Below the pieces are notes generated by a model that worked only from the letters and a program-made list of their open reading frames with translations, did no database searches and was not told the DNA's origin. This document shows, piece by piece, positions 44,782-54,147 of a stretch of DNA of 64,000 nucleotides. The stretch's first letter is position 1, and the number at the start of each line of letters is the position of its first letter. The translations under genes were made by a program, and so were the position numbers. The DNA is from Sphingomonas adhaesiva. GTDB taxonomy: Bacteria > Pseudomonadota > Alphaproteobacteria > Sphingomonadales > Sphingomonadaceae. Where the stretch lies: positions 62,001 through 126,000 of the forward strand of contig NZ_NWVC01000007.1 in NCBI RefSeq assembly GCF_002374855.1. Direction: 5' to 3'.

Positions 44782-47235
44782 CTAGAAGTCGAACCGCGCG
44801 GTCACCGACACGGCGCGCCCGTTCAGCAGCCGTCCGCGCACGATCCCGCTGGCGGGGATGCGATCCTCGTCGATCCCGGTCAGCGCCAGTGTGTCGAACA
44901 GGTTGGTGGCGTTGAGCGACAGCAGCAGCCGTTCGGCCGGGCGCACCTGGACGAAGGCGTTGGTGGTGACATAGCCGGGGATCTTGAGCAGGTTGGTGTC
45001 CTGCGCATAGGTGTCCGTGGTGCCGATGAACACCGCGCCCACCGCGAACCGGTCGGTGCTGACCTGCGGCGTCGCCTGGAAGATCACGCTCGCCTGGTGG
45101 CGCGGGGTGTTGCCGTTGACGGCCGGGTCCACCCGGTCGCGCACGATCGTGGCGTCGGTGAAGGTCGCGCCCGCGGTCAGGCTGAACACGCCGCGGCGCA
45201 CCCCGCCCTCGAACTCCAGCCCCTTGGCCTTGTAGTCGCGCGCGATCACCGCGCCGGTGGAGGTGTTGATGTTCGAATCCTGCGCCTCGACATGGAAGCC
45301 GGTCAGGTTCAGCGTCACGCCGTGCTGGCGGTATTTCACGCCGATCTCGGCCTGTTTGACCGGGTCGTAGGCCGCCTGCGGGATCGCCAGCGCGCCGGTG
45401 GCATTGTCGATCACGCTGCCGAAGGTGATCCGGTCGGCATTGGCGCGCGCGCCGCGGCTGTAGCGCGCGAACACCGCCAGCGGCTCGGCCACGCGATAGA
45501 CGACGCCCGCCGAATAGGACAGGTAACGATAGGTATAGTCGACGTACCCCGGCGCGGTCGGGGTCACCCCGACGCGTTGTTCGGGGGGCGACAGGACGCC
45601 GTTGCCGTCGATGTCGCGCGCGACCTGCCCGATGCGGCCCCCGCCCAGCTCGACGCCGTAGACGGTGCCCTTCGCACTGCCGACATCGTAGCGCAGGCTG
45701 CCGCCGATCGACACGCGCCCGATCTTGTAGTTCGCCGACGCGAACGGCGCGTTGATCGCATAGGCCAGCCGCAGCGTGCGGCGCTGCGTGCCCGACAGCG
45801 GGTTATAGGCATAGATGCCGCCCGCGGTGCGCGCATTGCCGGCCGCGTCGAACACGTCGATCAGCGCGGCATCGCCGCCGCCCTTCACCTCGGTCACCGC
45901 CACGCCGTACAGGATCGACGTGTCGATCTGCTGGCGCCCGGTGTACAGGCCAGCGGTGGTGGTCAGCACGCCGTCGCCCACGTTCCACACGCGGCTGGCG
46001 CGGATGTCGTTGGTGACGCTGCCGACATCCTGCTGGCGACGGTCGCGGATGTTGTAGATCGCGATCAGCCCGTTGCCGTTCAGCGCCGTCGGATCGGCGA
46101 TCGCCTGCCCGGCGCCGGCGCCGCTGGCATAACGGAACGACCCGCCCGTCGCGCCCAGCCGCGTCAGCGCGGCGGCGGGGGTCAGATACTGGCTGCTGAA
46201 CGGCCCGATCAGCCCGCCGGAGCGGCCGGCGACGCGGAAGCGGTCGGTGATCGTCCAGTCGCCCAGCGCGAACTGGGTTTCGACCCCGACCGAGCGTTCC
46301 CTGACCCGCTGGCCGTCGCGGATGTCCTCGCGGATCGGCTGGTTGTTCTCGTCCAGAACCAGCACCGACTGCAGGTAGCGGGTCGACAGCGTGTCCCGCG
46401 TCGGATCGAACCCGGGTACCGCCGCCAGCGTCGGCGCGTCGTTCGTGCCGGTCACGCGCAGCGGCACCGAATCGTAGAAGGGCGAGCGGTCGTCGAGATA
46501 CTTGCCGTAGAAGCGGATGTAGCCGCCCGCGAACGTGTGCGTGACATTGGCCTTGATCTGCCCGCCGCGCTGACCGTCGAAGCCAATCCGCCGCGGCCCC
46601 TCGCCCTGCCGGTAATAGCCGCCGACGTGGAAGCGCCACGTGTCGCTCAGCGGCCCGCCGTAATCCACGTCGGCGCGATACTGGTCGAAATCAACGCCCG
46701 CGGTCAGCGCCACCGCGCCGCCTTGCTGTTCGCCGGTCTTGCTGATGAAGTTGATGATCCCGCCCGGCGCGTTGCTGGCGAACGTCGATGCCGAACCGCC
46801 GCGGATCGCCTCGACCTGCGCCAGGTTCAGGTCCAGGCGCAGGAAGCTGTCGGCACTCGCGCCGACGATGTCGCCGAACTCCATCACCGGCAGGCCGTCT
46901 TCCTGCAACTGCACGAACTTGGCGCCCGACGACGACAGCGGCAGCCCGCGGATGGTGATGTTGGCGATGCTCTCCCCGTTTGGTGCCTCGGCCAGGATGC
47001 CGGGAATGTCGCGCAGCAGCTCGCCGACCGATCGCGGCGCCAGCTTGGCGATCTCCGCCTCGCGCAGCACGCTGGTCGACGTGGCGCTGTCCAGCCGGTC
47101 GCGCCCCTTCGCGACGCCGGTGGTGACAGTGTCCTGGTCGGCGGCAGGCGCCGGCGCCGGCGCCGCGGTTTCGGCCAGCGCCGGCGATGCCAGCGCGATG
47201 GCCGATACCGCCGCCAGTGCCATGTAACGGGACAT
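44782..47235 (-). CDS. TonB-dependent outer-membrane receptor
   Basis: An 817-aa outer-membrane transporter. The signal peptide ends ALA (about 21). The plug domain includes SVGELLRDIPGILAE, the ITIRGLP strand and RGGSASTFASNAPGGIINFI. The 22-strand barrel ends AVSVTARFDF, the C-terminal Phe expected. A region reading DIDGNGVLSPPEQRVG resembles an EF-hand-like loop in an extracellular loop. No substrate is shown. It is single and not beside an inner-membrane transporter or FecIR pair, so regulation is not obvious. Confidence 0.92.
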   Translation of the reverse strand: MSRYMALAAVSAIALASPALAETAAPAPAPAADQDTVTTGVAKGRDRLDSATSTSVLREAEIAKLAPRSVGELLRDIPGILAEAPNGESIANITIRGLPLSSSGAKFVQLQEDGLPVMEFGDIVGASADSFLRLDLNLAQVEAIRGGSASTFASNAPGGIINFISKTGEQQGGAVALTAGVDFDQYRADVDYGGPLSDTWRFHVGGYYRQGEGPRRIGFDGQRGGQIKANVTHTFAGGYIRFYGKYLDDRSPFYDSVPLRVTGTNDAPTLAAVPGFDPTRDTLSTRYLQSVLVLDENNQPIREDIRDGQRVRERSVGVETQFALGDWTITDRFRVAGRSGGLIGPFSSQYLTPAAALTRLGATGGSFRYASGAGAGQAIADPTALNGNGLIAIYNIRDRRQQDVGSVTNDIRASRVWNVGDGVLTTTAGLYTGRQQIDTSILYGVAVTEVKGGGDAALIDVFDAAGNARTAGGIYAYNPLSGTQRRTLRLAYAINAPFASANYKIGRVSIGGSLRYDVGSAKGTVYGVELGGGRIGQVARDIDGNGVLSPPEQRVGVTPTAPGYVDYTYRYLSYSAGVVYRVAEPLAVFARYSRGARANADRITFGSVIDNATGALAIPQAAYDPVKQAEIGVKYRQHGVTLNLTGFHVEAQDSNINTSTGAVIARDYKAKGLEFEGGVRRGVFSLTAGATFTDATIVRDRVDPAVNGNTPRHQASVIFQATPQVSTDRFAVGAVFIGTTDTYAQDTNLLKIPGYVTTNAFVQVRPAERLLLSLNATNLFDTLALTGIDEDRIPASGIVRGRLLNGRAVSVTARFDF

Positions 47236-47321
47236 GTGGATCCTCCCCCAAGAACTGCTCGCTCACCGCCCTCTGCGAGTCAGGCCTGCTCCTTGGGTCC
47301 GCACCGGTATCAATTTACTTA

Positions 47322-47350
47322 AGAGACAAAACGACTTAGCCTAAAGTCGT
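47322..47350 (-). terminator. Rho-independent terminator of the MscS gene
   Basis: On the minus strand ACGACTT, a six-base loop and AAGTCGT are followed by TTTTGTCTCTT. The stem overlaps the MscS stop codon. It separates the MscS gene from the TonB receptor gene downstream on the same strand, so the receptor should have its own promoter in the 100-base gap. Confidence 0.6.
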
Positions 47351-48466
47351 AGGCGCCGGGCCGCTTGGGCCGGCCGGTGCCAGCGCCACCTCGGCGCGCC
47401 GCCGGAACAGCGCCTGCGGCATGTCCGCTGCGATATAGGCCAGCAATCCCTCGCGCACGTCGCAGCGCAGGTCGAACGCGGTCGACGCATCCTTCGCGGT
47501 CATCAGCCCGCGCAGCTCGATCGACCCGTCGGGCTTGGTATCGGTCACCTGCAGGTTCCAGAACCGCCCGTCCCAGCGCGGGCTGGCGGTGACGATCCGT
47601 CCCAGCGCCTCGCGCAGCCGCGGCACGTCGGCGGCCGGATCGACATACCAGAACACGCTGCCCAGCAGCGCGCTCGACTGGCGGGTCCAGTTCTGGAAGC
47701 TCTGCTCCAGGAACTTCGACACCGGCACCACCAGCCGCCGTTCGTCCCAGATCTTGACGACGACATAGGTCAGCCGGATCTCCTCGATCCGCCCCCATTC
47801 GCCGTCGATGATGACGACGTCGTCGATTCGGATCGGCTCGGTGAAGATCATCTGGAACCCGGCGATCAGGTTCTTCAGCGCGGGCTGCGCCGCCGCGCCC
47901 ACCGCCAGCCCGGCAAGCCCCGCCGACGCGACCAGCGTCACGCCCAGCGTGCGCACCGCCGGGATCGTCATCAGCATCGCGCAGATCGTCACCAGCAGGA
48001 TCACCGACACGATGATCCGTTGCAGGATGCCCAGCCGCGTGCGCCGCCGCCGCGCGCGCAGATTGTCGGCGACGGTGATGTCGGCATGGCGGATCATCGC
48101 GTCGATCACCGTCCCCGCGCCGACGATCGCCGCCCAGCCCAGCAACCCCGGCACGATCAGCGCGGCGGCGCGCGCCCATAAGGTCGCGGTGGTGCGGTCT
48201 AGGTCGAGCGCGGGCTGCACCGCCGCCAGCGCGACGACGATCATCAGCCAGCGCATGAGCTTGCGGATCCGCTCGACGAACAGCGCGGCGCTGCTGTCGG
48301 GCCGGCCGCGCGTCGCGCGCCGCGCGGCCCAGATCAGCACGCGATGCACCACCAGCGCCAACAGCACCGCCCCCGCGACATAGACGATCCCGGACAGCCA
48401 GCCGGGCACGTCATGCCACCATGTCCGCACCGCCCTGCTCCAGCCCGTCATCGCCGCTCCGTGCAT
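47336..48466 (-). CDS. Small-conductance mechanosensitive channel (MscS family)
   Basis: A 376-aa inner-membrane channel releasing solutes under hypo-osmotic shock. There are four or five membrane helices, with the pore helix VTLVASAGLAGLAVGAAAQP (Gly/Ala-packed) followed by NLIAGFQMIFTEPIRIDDVV, the MscS signature leading into the beta domain. The C-terminal domain is alpha/beta and ends in a Pro/Ala-rich tail. Two starts are possible (48466 or the ATG 15 bases on). Confidence 0.9.
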   Translation of the reverse strand: MHGAAMTGWSRAVRTWWHDVPGWLSGIVYVAGAVLLALVVHRVLIWAARRATRGRPDSSAALFVERIRKLMRWLMIVVALAAVQPALDLDRTTATLWARAAALIVPGLLGWAAIVGAGTVIDAMIRHADITVADNLRARRRRTRLGILQRIIVSVILLVTICAMLMTIPAVRTLGVTLVASAGLAGLAVGAAAQPALKNLIAGFQMIFTEPIRIDDVVIIDGEWGRIEEIRLTYVVVKIWDERRLVVPVSKFLEQSFQNWTRQSSALLGSVFWYVDPAADVPRLREALGRIVTASPRWDGRFWNLQVTDTKPDGSIELRGLMTAKDASTAFDLRCDVREGLLAYIAADMPQALFRRRAEVALAPAGPSGPAPTTLG

Positions 48467-48566
48467 GATGTTGCACCGCCGCGAACGAGCATCGGCCCGC
48501 GCGCGTTCCCGATCGGCGACCGGGCGCCCGCCACCGCCGCGACACGCGCACCGTCCGCCCCTCCCC

Positions 48567-48746
48567 CGTCATGCCGGACTTGTTCCGGCATCCACCGCGC
48601 CACGAACGCACAGGCCGCTGCTCTTGCGGCACCATGGACCCCGGGCCTTCGCAGAGGCTTCTATCCGTCCCCAGGGGCCACCGGCCGCTCCGCAACGTCT
48701 TGCGGATGCGCGGAACCGTGGATGCCGGAACAGGTCCGGCATGACG
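48567..48746. repeat. CGTCATGCCGGAC palindromic repeat, copy R3 (long form)
   Basis: Ends identical to R1 (CGTCATGCCGGAC at 48567-48579 and its complement at 48734-48746), but 180 bases long rather than 96. The extra interior contains GGACCCCGGGCCTTCGC and a second CCGCTCCGC stretch. It lies in the 364-base gap between the MscS gene and hppD, which also carries the hppD promoter; no gene is seen. Confidence 0.75.
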
Positions 48747-48764
48747 CGGGCGTGCGCATCCCCA

Positions 48765-48811
48765 TTGACGCGGTGCATCCGGTTTCATACGATACCATAT
48801 CGTTTGAAACC
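48765..48811 (+). promoter_or_regulatory. hppD promoter with overlapping palindromic operator
   Basis: TTGACG at 48765-48770, a 17-base spacer and TACGAT at 48788-48793 form a promoter. The -10 hexamer lies inside a large imperfect palindrome (48781-48811): GGTTTCATACGATA, three central bases and TATCGTTTGAAACC, matching at 13 of 14 paired positions. A protein bound there would block RNA polymerase, so repression lifted by a tyrosine or phenylpyruvate signal is the natural reading. The hppD start is 20 bases downstream. Confidence 0.7.
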
Positions 48812-48830
48812 ACTGGCCGGGACACGCGCG

Positions 48831-49901
48831 ATGGAACACATGGACGTCAATCCGATGGGCCTCGACGGGTTCGAATTCTGCGAATTCACCGCCCCCGATC
48901 CCGCCGCGCTGCGCCGCCAGTTCGAGGCGCTGGGCTTCGTCGCCGCCGCGCGTCATCCCACGCGCCGCGTCACGCGCTACGTCCAGGGGCGCACCAACCT
49001 TTTGGTGAACGAGGAGCCGGGCGGGCAGGCGGCGGCGTTCGCGGCCGAACACGGCCCGTCCGCCAACGGCATGGCGTTCCGCGTCGCCAATGCGAAGGCG
49101 GCGTTCGACGCGGCGCTGGCGCGCGGCGCGAAGCCCGCCGACGCAGGCTCCAGCGCGCTGGGGGAGGGGGCGTATGTGCTCCAGGGGATCGGCGGCTCGC
49201 TCCTGTATCTGGTCGATCGCCACGGCGCGGCCGGCAGCGTCTATGACGACTGGGACGAGGTGCCCGGCTGGCGCGAGGCGGCGGCGCGCGAGGGCGTCGG
49301 GCTGGACCTGCTCGACCACCTCACCCACAATGTCCGGCGCGGGCAGATGCGCGTCTGGGCCGAATTCTACGGCCAGATCTTCGGGTTCGAGGAACAGAAG
49401 TATTTCGACATCAAGGGCAAGGCGACCGGGCTGTTCAGCCAGGCGATGATCGCGCCCGACCGCGCGATCCGCATCCCGCTCAACGAAAGCCAGGACGACA
49501 AGAGCCAGATCGAGGAATTCATCCGCGATTACAATGGCGAGGGGATCCAGCACCTGGCCATGACCACCGACGATATCTACGCCACCGTGGAGGCGCTGCG
49601 CGCGCGCGGCGTGCGGTTGCAGGACACGATCGAGACCTATTACGAACTGGTCGACAAGCGCGTGCCCGGGCATGGCGAGGATCTGGAACGCCTCCGCCGC
49701 AACCGCATCCTGATCGACGGCGACGTGGAGCAGGAAGGCATCCTGCTGCAGATCTTCACCGAGCCGATGGTCGGCCCGATCTTCTTCGAGATCATCCAGC
49801 GCAAGGGCAACGAAGGGTTCGGCAACGGCAATTTCCAGGCGCTGTACGAATCGATCGAGCTGGACCAGATCCGCCGCGGCGTCATCACCGTCGACGCCTG
49901 A
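48831..49901 (+). CDS. hppD: 4-Hydroxyphenylpyruvate dioxygenase
   Basis: A 356-aa non-heme iron enzyme converting 4-hydroxyphenylpyruvate to homogentisate, the entry to the homogentisate pathway of tyrosine and phenylalanine breakdown. The iron ligands are His163 (LLDHLTHNV), His241 (GIQHLAM) and Glu320 (IFFEIIQRKG). The C-terminal gate helix GFGNGNFQALYESIE is complete. Starts at 48831, 48840 or 48855 are all possible. hmgA follows after a 396-base gap. Confidence 0.95.
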   Translation: MEHMDVNPMGLDGFEFCEFTAPDPAALRRQFEALGFVAAARHPTRRVTRYVQGRTNLLVNEEPGGQAAAFAAEHGPSANGMAFRVANAKAAFDAALARGAKPADAGSSALGEGAYVLQGIGGSLLYLVDRHGAAGSVYDDWDEVPGWREAAAREGVGLDLLDHLTHNVRRGQMRVWAEFYGQIFGFEEQKYFDIKGKATGLFSQAMIAPDRAIRIPLNESQDDKSQIEEFIRDYNGEGIQHLAMTTDDIYATVEALRARGVRLQDTIETYYELVDKRVPGHGEDLERLRRNRILIDGDVEQEGILLQIFTEPMVGPIFFEIIQRKGNEGFGNGNFQALYESIELDQIRRGVITVDA

Positions 49902-49953
49902 ACGGGCCGCCGGCCCCGGTACCTGTCATGCGAGACCTTCCCGCAACCCCCTC

Positions 49954-50049
49954 CGTCATGCCGGACGTGTTCCGGCATCCACCGTGCCGCACATCCGCGA
50001 ACCATTGCTCTCGCGGGACGATGGATGCCGGAACGAGTCCGGCATGACG
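49954..50049. repeat. CGTCATGCCGGAC palindromic repeat, copy R4
   Basis: A 96-base copy with perfect ends (49954-49966 and 50037-50049). The inner arm TTCCGGCATCCACCGTGCCG is shared with R1. It occupies part of the 396-base gap between hppD and hmgA. The rest of the gap holds the palindrome at 50103-50116, a TTGACA hexamer at 50227 without a clear -10, and no recognised gene. Confidence 0.8.
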
Positions 50050-50102
50050 GGCTACATCGTCCACGGTTCTCAAATCCGTGTCCTACAATGCCGTACCCCG
50101 CT

Positions 50103-50116
50103 ATCGTCGCGACGAT
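50103..50116. promoter_or_regulatory. Perfect 14-base palindrome upstream of hmgA
   Basis: ATCGTCGCGACGAT is fully self-complementary and lies about 180 bases before the hmgA start. It is not the operator sequence found before hppD. Short GC-rich palindromes arise by chance in this genome, so its role is doubtful. Confidence 0.25.
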
Positions 50117-50297
50117 GAACGGATGTGACGCCAGATAGAGGACAGGGCGCGCAGGCGTCGCGTCGCCGTCGCCTCGCGGTCGCATCCCCGGCGCATGGCG
50201 CGCGAAAACGCGCCGGCGCCTCAACATTGACAATATTCGCGCCGCGCCGGCCGATATCGTGTCCGCCGCGGGGTGGTGGAAAGGAGAGGAAGCCATA

Positions 50298-51602
50298 ATG
50301 ACCGTCCACCACCCCGATCCCGATGCCGCGGGCTATTTCCCCGGCTTCGGCAACCATGTGTCGACCGAGGCGGTGGCCGGTGCGCTGCCGATCGGGCGCA
50401 ACTCGCCGCAACGCCCCGCCTTCGGCCTCTATGCCGAACAGCTGTCAGGCACCGCCTTCACCGCGCCGCGGCACGAAAACCGCCGGTCGTGGCTGTACCG
50501 GATGCGCCCCACCGCGCAGCATCCGCCCTATGCCCGCTACGACGGCGCGCGCGCCTTCGCGCCCGGCACCGCCGCCGCGCCGCTCGCCCCCAACCGGCTG
50601 CGCTGGGATCCGCTGCCGCTGGCCGACGCCGGCGTCGACTGGGTCGACGGCATGACGACGATGCTGGTCAACCGCGATCCGGCCGATCTGGAGGGGGTGG
50701 CGCTCCACATCTATGCCGCGAACCGCGACATGAACGACCGGGTGTTCATGGATGCCGACGGCGAATTGCTGTTCGTCCCCGAACACGGCCGGCTGGAACT
50801 GCTGACCGAAATGGGGCGCGTGTCGGTCGCGCCGGGGCAGATCGCGTGCGTGCCGCGTGGGGTGCGCTTCCGCGTGCTGCTGCCCGATGGCGCGGCGCGC
50901 GGCTATGTCGCGGAAAATCACGGCAGCCTGCTGCGCCTCCCCGATCTCGGGCCGATCGGCGCCAATGGCCTGGCCAACCCGCGCGATTTCGAAACCCCGG
51001 TGGCGTGGTTCGAGGATCGCGACACGCCGGTGCAGGTGATCCAGAAGTTCATGGGCGCGCTGTGGACGATGACGCTCGATCATTCGCCGCTGGACGTGGT
51101 GGCGTGGCACGGCAATCTGGCGCCGTGGCGCTACGACCTGTCGCGCTTCATGGCGATCAACACCGTCAGCTTCGACCATCCCGATCCGTCGATCTTCACC
51201 GTGCTGACCTCGCCCAGCGACGTGCCCGGACGCGCGAATGCCGATTTCGTGATCTTCCCGCCGCGCTGGATGGTCGCGGAAGGGACGTTCCGTCCCCCGT
51301 GGTTCCACCGCAACGTCATGTCGGAGGCGATGGGCCTCATCACCGGCGAATATGATGCCAAGGCGGACGGCTTCCGCCCCGGCGGACTGTCGCTCCACAA
51401 CATGATGAGCGGCCACGGCCCCGACGTCGCGTCATGGCGCGGCGCGACCGAGGCGGCGCTGGCGCCGGTGAAGCTCGACGGGACGATGGCGTTCATGCTC
51501 GAAAGCTGCTGGGCCTATCGCCCCACGGCGGCGGCGCTGGACCGCGCGCAGCTCGACTACGACGCGGTGTGGAACGACTTTCCCAAGGCGGTGCTGCCCT
51601 GA
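50298..51602 (+). CDS. hmgA: Homogentisate 1,2-dioxygenase
   Basis: A 434-aa iron enzyme that opens the ring of homogentisate to maleylacetoacetate. [20 protein letters not shown], the [11 protein letters not shown] cupin strand and [20 protein letters not shown] with the iron-binding histidines and Glu are diagnostic. [12 protein letters not shown] follows. The start at 50298 has an AAGGAGAGG ribosome binding site eight bases upstream. maiA and fahA, the next pathway genes, are not in the window. Confidence 0.96.
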   Translation: MTVHHPDPDAAGYFPGFGNHVSTEAVAGALPIGRNSPQRPAFGLYAEQLSGTAFTAPRHENRRSWLYRMRPTAQHPPYARYDGARAFAPGTAAAPLAPNRLRWDPLPLADAGVDWVDGMTTMLVNRDPADLEGVALHIYAANRDMNDRVFMDADGELLFVPEHGRLELLTEMGRVSVAPGQIACVPRGVRFRVLLPDGAARGYVAENHGSLLRLPDLGPIGANGLANPRDFETPVAWFEDRDTPVQVIQKFMGALWTMTLDHSPLDVVAWHGNLAPWRYDLSRFMAINTVSFDHPDPSIFTVLTSPSDVPGRANADFVIFPPRWMVAEGTFRPPWFHRNVMSEAMGLITGEYDAKADGFRPGGLSLHNMMSGHGPDVASWRGATEAALAPVKLDGTMAFMLESCWAYRPTAAALDRAQLDYDAVWNDFPKAVLP

Positions 51603-51949
51603 CCGCGCGCCTTTACGCCACCCCGGCGGGCGTCGCGCTCGGCCCGCTGGCGCAGATCGCGGACGGCGCGGCGCGCAACTTCGTCCTGCAACTGCGCGCC
51701 GGCCGCTTCCACGGCTTCGTCGTGCGTCGCGGGGATGCCGCCTTCGGCTATGTCGACCGCTGCCCGCACGCCGGCCTGCCGCTGGCGCAGGAACTGGACG
51801 ACTACATCGCCGCGGGGCACATCCGCTGCACGTGGCATGGCGCCCTGTTCCGGGTGGACGACGGCATGTGCGTCGCCGGCCCGTGCACCGGCCAGCGCCT
51901 GGCGCCCTGGCCCGTGACGGTCACCGACGGCACGATCGTCACCGCATGA
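51569..51949 (+). CDS. Rieske [2Fe-2S] domain protein
   Basis: A 126-aa (or 116-aa) ferredoxin-like Rieske protein. Cluster ligands are Cys65 and His67 (CPHAGLPL), and Cys87 and His90 (CTWHGALF), spaced as in dioxygenase ferredoxins. I used GTG at 51569, inside the end of hmgA. A CTG at 51599 that overlaps the hmgA stop (CTGA) and follows AAGGCGG also fits; no ATG or GTG is available between. It probably supplies electrons to an oxygenase, perhaps unrelated to tyrosine breakdown. Confidence 0.8.
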   Translation: MERLSQGGAALTARLYATPAGVALGPLAQIADGAARNFVLQLRAGRFHGFVVRRGDAAFGYVDRCPHAGLPLAQELDDYIAAGHIRCTWHGALFRVDDGMCVAGPCTGQRLAPWPVTVTDGTIVTA

Positions 51950-51970
51950 GCGGCCTCGCCGCCCCGGCGG

Positions 51971-54055
51971 TCAGCGCGCCGCCGCCTTCGCCTTAGCCCG
52001 GTACCGGTGCAGCAGCGGCTCGGTATAGCCGTTGGGCTGCGCCACCCCCTCGAACACCAGCGCGCGCGCCGCGGCCAGCGCGATACTGTCCTGCGTCAGC
52101 GGCCGGTACAGTGGATCGCCGGCATTCTGCGCATCCACCTTCGCCGCCATCCGCCGCAGCGCCGCCTCCGCCTCGTCCGCGCCGGCGACGCCGTGCAGCA
52201 GCCAGTTGGCCATATGCTGCGACGAAATGCGCAGCGTCGCGCGGTCCTCCATCAGCCCCACGTCGTGAATGTCGGGCACCTTGGAACAGCCGATCCCCTG
52301 GTCGATCCACCGCACGACATAGCCGAGGATACCCTGTGCATTGTTGTCCAGCTCCTCGCGCACCTCCTCGGGCGACCAGTTGCGGCCATGCGCGACCGGC
52401 ACGTCCAGCAGCGCGTCCAGCGGCGCGACCGGCTCGGCACGCCGCGCCTCCTGCCGCGCGAACACGTCGACGCGGTGGTAATGGGTGGCATGCAGCGTCG
52501 CGGCGGTCGGGCTGGGCACCCAGGCGGTGGTCGCGCCGGTCATCGGATGCGCGATCTTCTGCGCCAGCATGTCGGCCATCATGTCGGGCGCGGCCCACAT
52601 CCCCTTGCCGATCTGCGCCTTGCCCGACAGGCCGCAGGCAAGGCCGATCTGGACGTTGCGGTCCTCATACGCCTTGATCCAGGCGGCGTTCTTCATCTCG
52701 CCCTTGCGGATCATCGGGCCGGCACGCATCGACGTGTGCATCTCGTCCCCGGTGCGATCCAGGAAGCCGGTGTTGATGAACACGATCCGGTCGCGCACGG
52801 CGTGAATGCACGCCGCCAGATTGGCCGACGTGCGCCGTTCCTCGTCCATCACCCCCACCTTGACGGTGTGGCGGGGCAGGCCCAGCAGGTCCTCGACCCG
52901 GTCGAACAGCGTGTCGGTGAACGCCGCCTCGTCCGGACCGTGCATCTTGGGCTTGACGATATAGATCGACCCGGCGCGGCTGTTCGCCCGCGCGCCGTTC
53001 ACGTCGTGCAGCGCGATCAGGCTGGTGACGATCGCGTCGAGGATGCCCTCCGGCGCTTCTTCGCCATCGGTCAGCCGGATCGCCGGGTTGGTCATCAGAT
53101 GCCCGACGTTGCGCACGAACAGCAGGCTGCGCCCCGGCAGCGTGAAGCGCGTACCGTCCGGCGCGACATAGTCGCGATCCGCGTTCAGCCGCCGCGTCAT
53201 CGTCGCGCCGCCCTTCTCGAACGTCTCGGTCAGGTCGCCGCGCATCAGCCCCAGCCAGTTGGTATAGGCCGCGACCTTGTCCGCCGCATCGACCGCGGCG
53301 ACCGAATCCTCCAGGTCGCAGATCGTGGTCAGCGCCGATTCCAGGATCACGTCGGCGATCCCCGCCGGATCGTCGCGGCCGATGGGATGCGCGCGGTCGA
53401 TCACCACCTCGATATGCAGGCCGTGGTGACGCAGCAGCAGGTTGTCGCCCGCGCGCCCGACCAGTTGCGCCGGGTCGGCCAGCGCCGGCGTGCCGCCGGT
53501 CCAGTCGGTCCAGCTGCCGTCGGCCAGCGGCGCGGCATCGTCCAGGAACGCCTTGGCCCAGGCGATCACCTGGCTGCCGCGCGCCGCGTCATATCCCTTG
53601 CCGGCGGTGGCGCCGGGGATCGCATCGGTGCCGTACAGCGCGTCGTACAGGCTGCCCCACCGCGCATTGGCGGCGTTGAGCAGGAACCGCGCGTTGAGGA
53701 CCGGCACCACCAGCTGCGGCCCGGCACGGCGCGCGACCTCATCGTCGACGTTTGCCGGCGCGACCGCGAAGGGCGCCGGTTCGGGGACGAGATAGCCGAT
53801 GTCGCGCAGGAACGCCTGATAGGCGCTCTGGTCGATCGGCTGACCCGCGCGCTCCCCATGCCACGCGTCGATCTGCGCCTGTATCCGGTCGCGCGTGGCC
53901 AGCAGGTCGCGGTTGCGCGGGGCCAGATCGGCGAAGATCGCTGCCGCACCGCGCCAGAAGGCGTCGGCTGCGATCCCCGTGCCGGGCAACGCGCGCTCCT
54001 CGATGAAGGCGGCCAGCGCCTCGTCCACCTGCAATCCGGCGCGGTCGATCGTCAT
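51971..54055 (-). CDS. glcB: Malate synthase G
   Basis: A 694-aa single-chain malate synthase condensing glyoxylate with acetyl-CoA. The long form is recognised by its inserted N-terminal domain (about 120-250). The core reads [20 protein letters not shown], the [12 protein letters not shown] loop, and [18 protein letters not shown], with the catalytic arginine and aspartate in the [10 protein letters not shown] area. The C-terminal plug includes [20 protein letters not shown]. It is slightly short of the usual 720 aa. Divergent from a LysR regulator that may control it. Confidence 0.95.
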   Translation of the reverse strand: MTIDRAGLQVDEALAAFIEERALPGTGIAADAFWRGAAAIFADLAPRNRDLLATRDRIQAQIDAWHGERAGQPIDQSAYQAFLRDIGYLVPEPAPFAVAPANVDDEVARRAGPQLVVPVLNARFLLNAANARWGSLYDALYGTDAIPGATAGKGYDAARGSQVIAWAKAFLDDAAPLADGSWTDWTGGTPALADPAQLVGRAGDNLLLRHHGLHIEVVIDRAHPIGRDDPAGIADVILESALTTICDLEDSVAAVDAADKVAAYTNWLGLMRGDLTETFEKGGATMTRRLNADRDYVAPDGTRFTLPGRSLLFVRNVGHLMTNPAIRLTDGEEAPEGILDAIVTSLIALHDVNGARANSRAGSIYIVKPKMHGPDEAAFTDTLFDRVEDLLGLPRHTVKVGVMDEERRTSANLAACIHAVRDRIVFINTGFLDRTGDEMHTSMRAGPMIRKGEMKNAAWIKAYEDRNVQIGLACGLSGKAQIGKGMWAAPDMMADMLAQKIAHPMTGATTAWVPSPTAATLHATHYHRVDVFARQEARRAEPVAPLDALLDVPVAHGRNWSPEEVREELDNNAQGILGYVVRWIDQGIGCSKVPDIHDVGLMEDRATLRISSQHMANWLLHGVAGADEAEAALRRMAAKVDAQNAGDPLYRPLTQDSIALAAARALVFEGVAQPNGYTEPLLHRYRAKAKAAAR

Positions 54056-54124
54056 GTCCTGCTCCTTTGCCGATGGTCTAGACCGATCGGCGGCCGCTCG
54101 GTAGAGGCACGAAATGCCCAGCAG

Positions 54125-54143
54125 CTTTTCCCCATAGGAAAAG
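54125..54143. promoter_or_regulatory. Palindrome CTTTTCC-N5-GGAAAAG in the glcB-LysR divergent region
   Basis: A perfect seven-base inverted repeat 4 bases before the LysR ATG. It fits the T-N11-A half-site pattern of LysR operators (TTCCCCATAGGAA). It also includes the GGA of the LysR ribosome binding site, so the mRNA hairpin could hide it. Both readings imply autoregulation. Confidence 0.5.
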
Positions 54144-54147
54144 ATGG

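Noticed and set aside
44716..47322. An 868-codon open frame on the plus strand opposite the TonB receptor
   Set aside because: It is rich in Arg, His, Gly and Val without domains. The minus strand has a signal peptide, plug and barrel ending in Phe.
50227..50260. TTGACA at 50227 as the hmgA promoter
   Set aside because: No -10 hexamer lies at 16-18 bases; the nearest AT-rich patch (GATATC) is 20 bases away. Noted only as a possible partial site.
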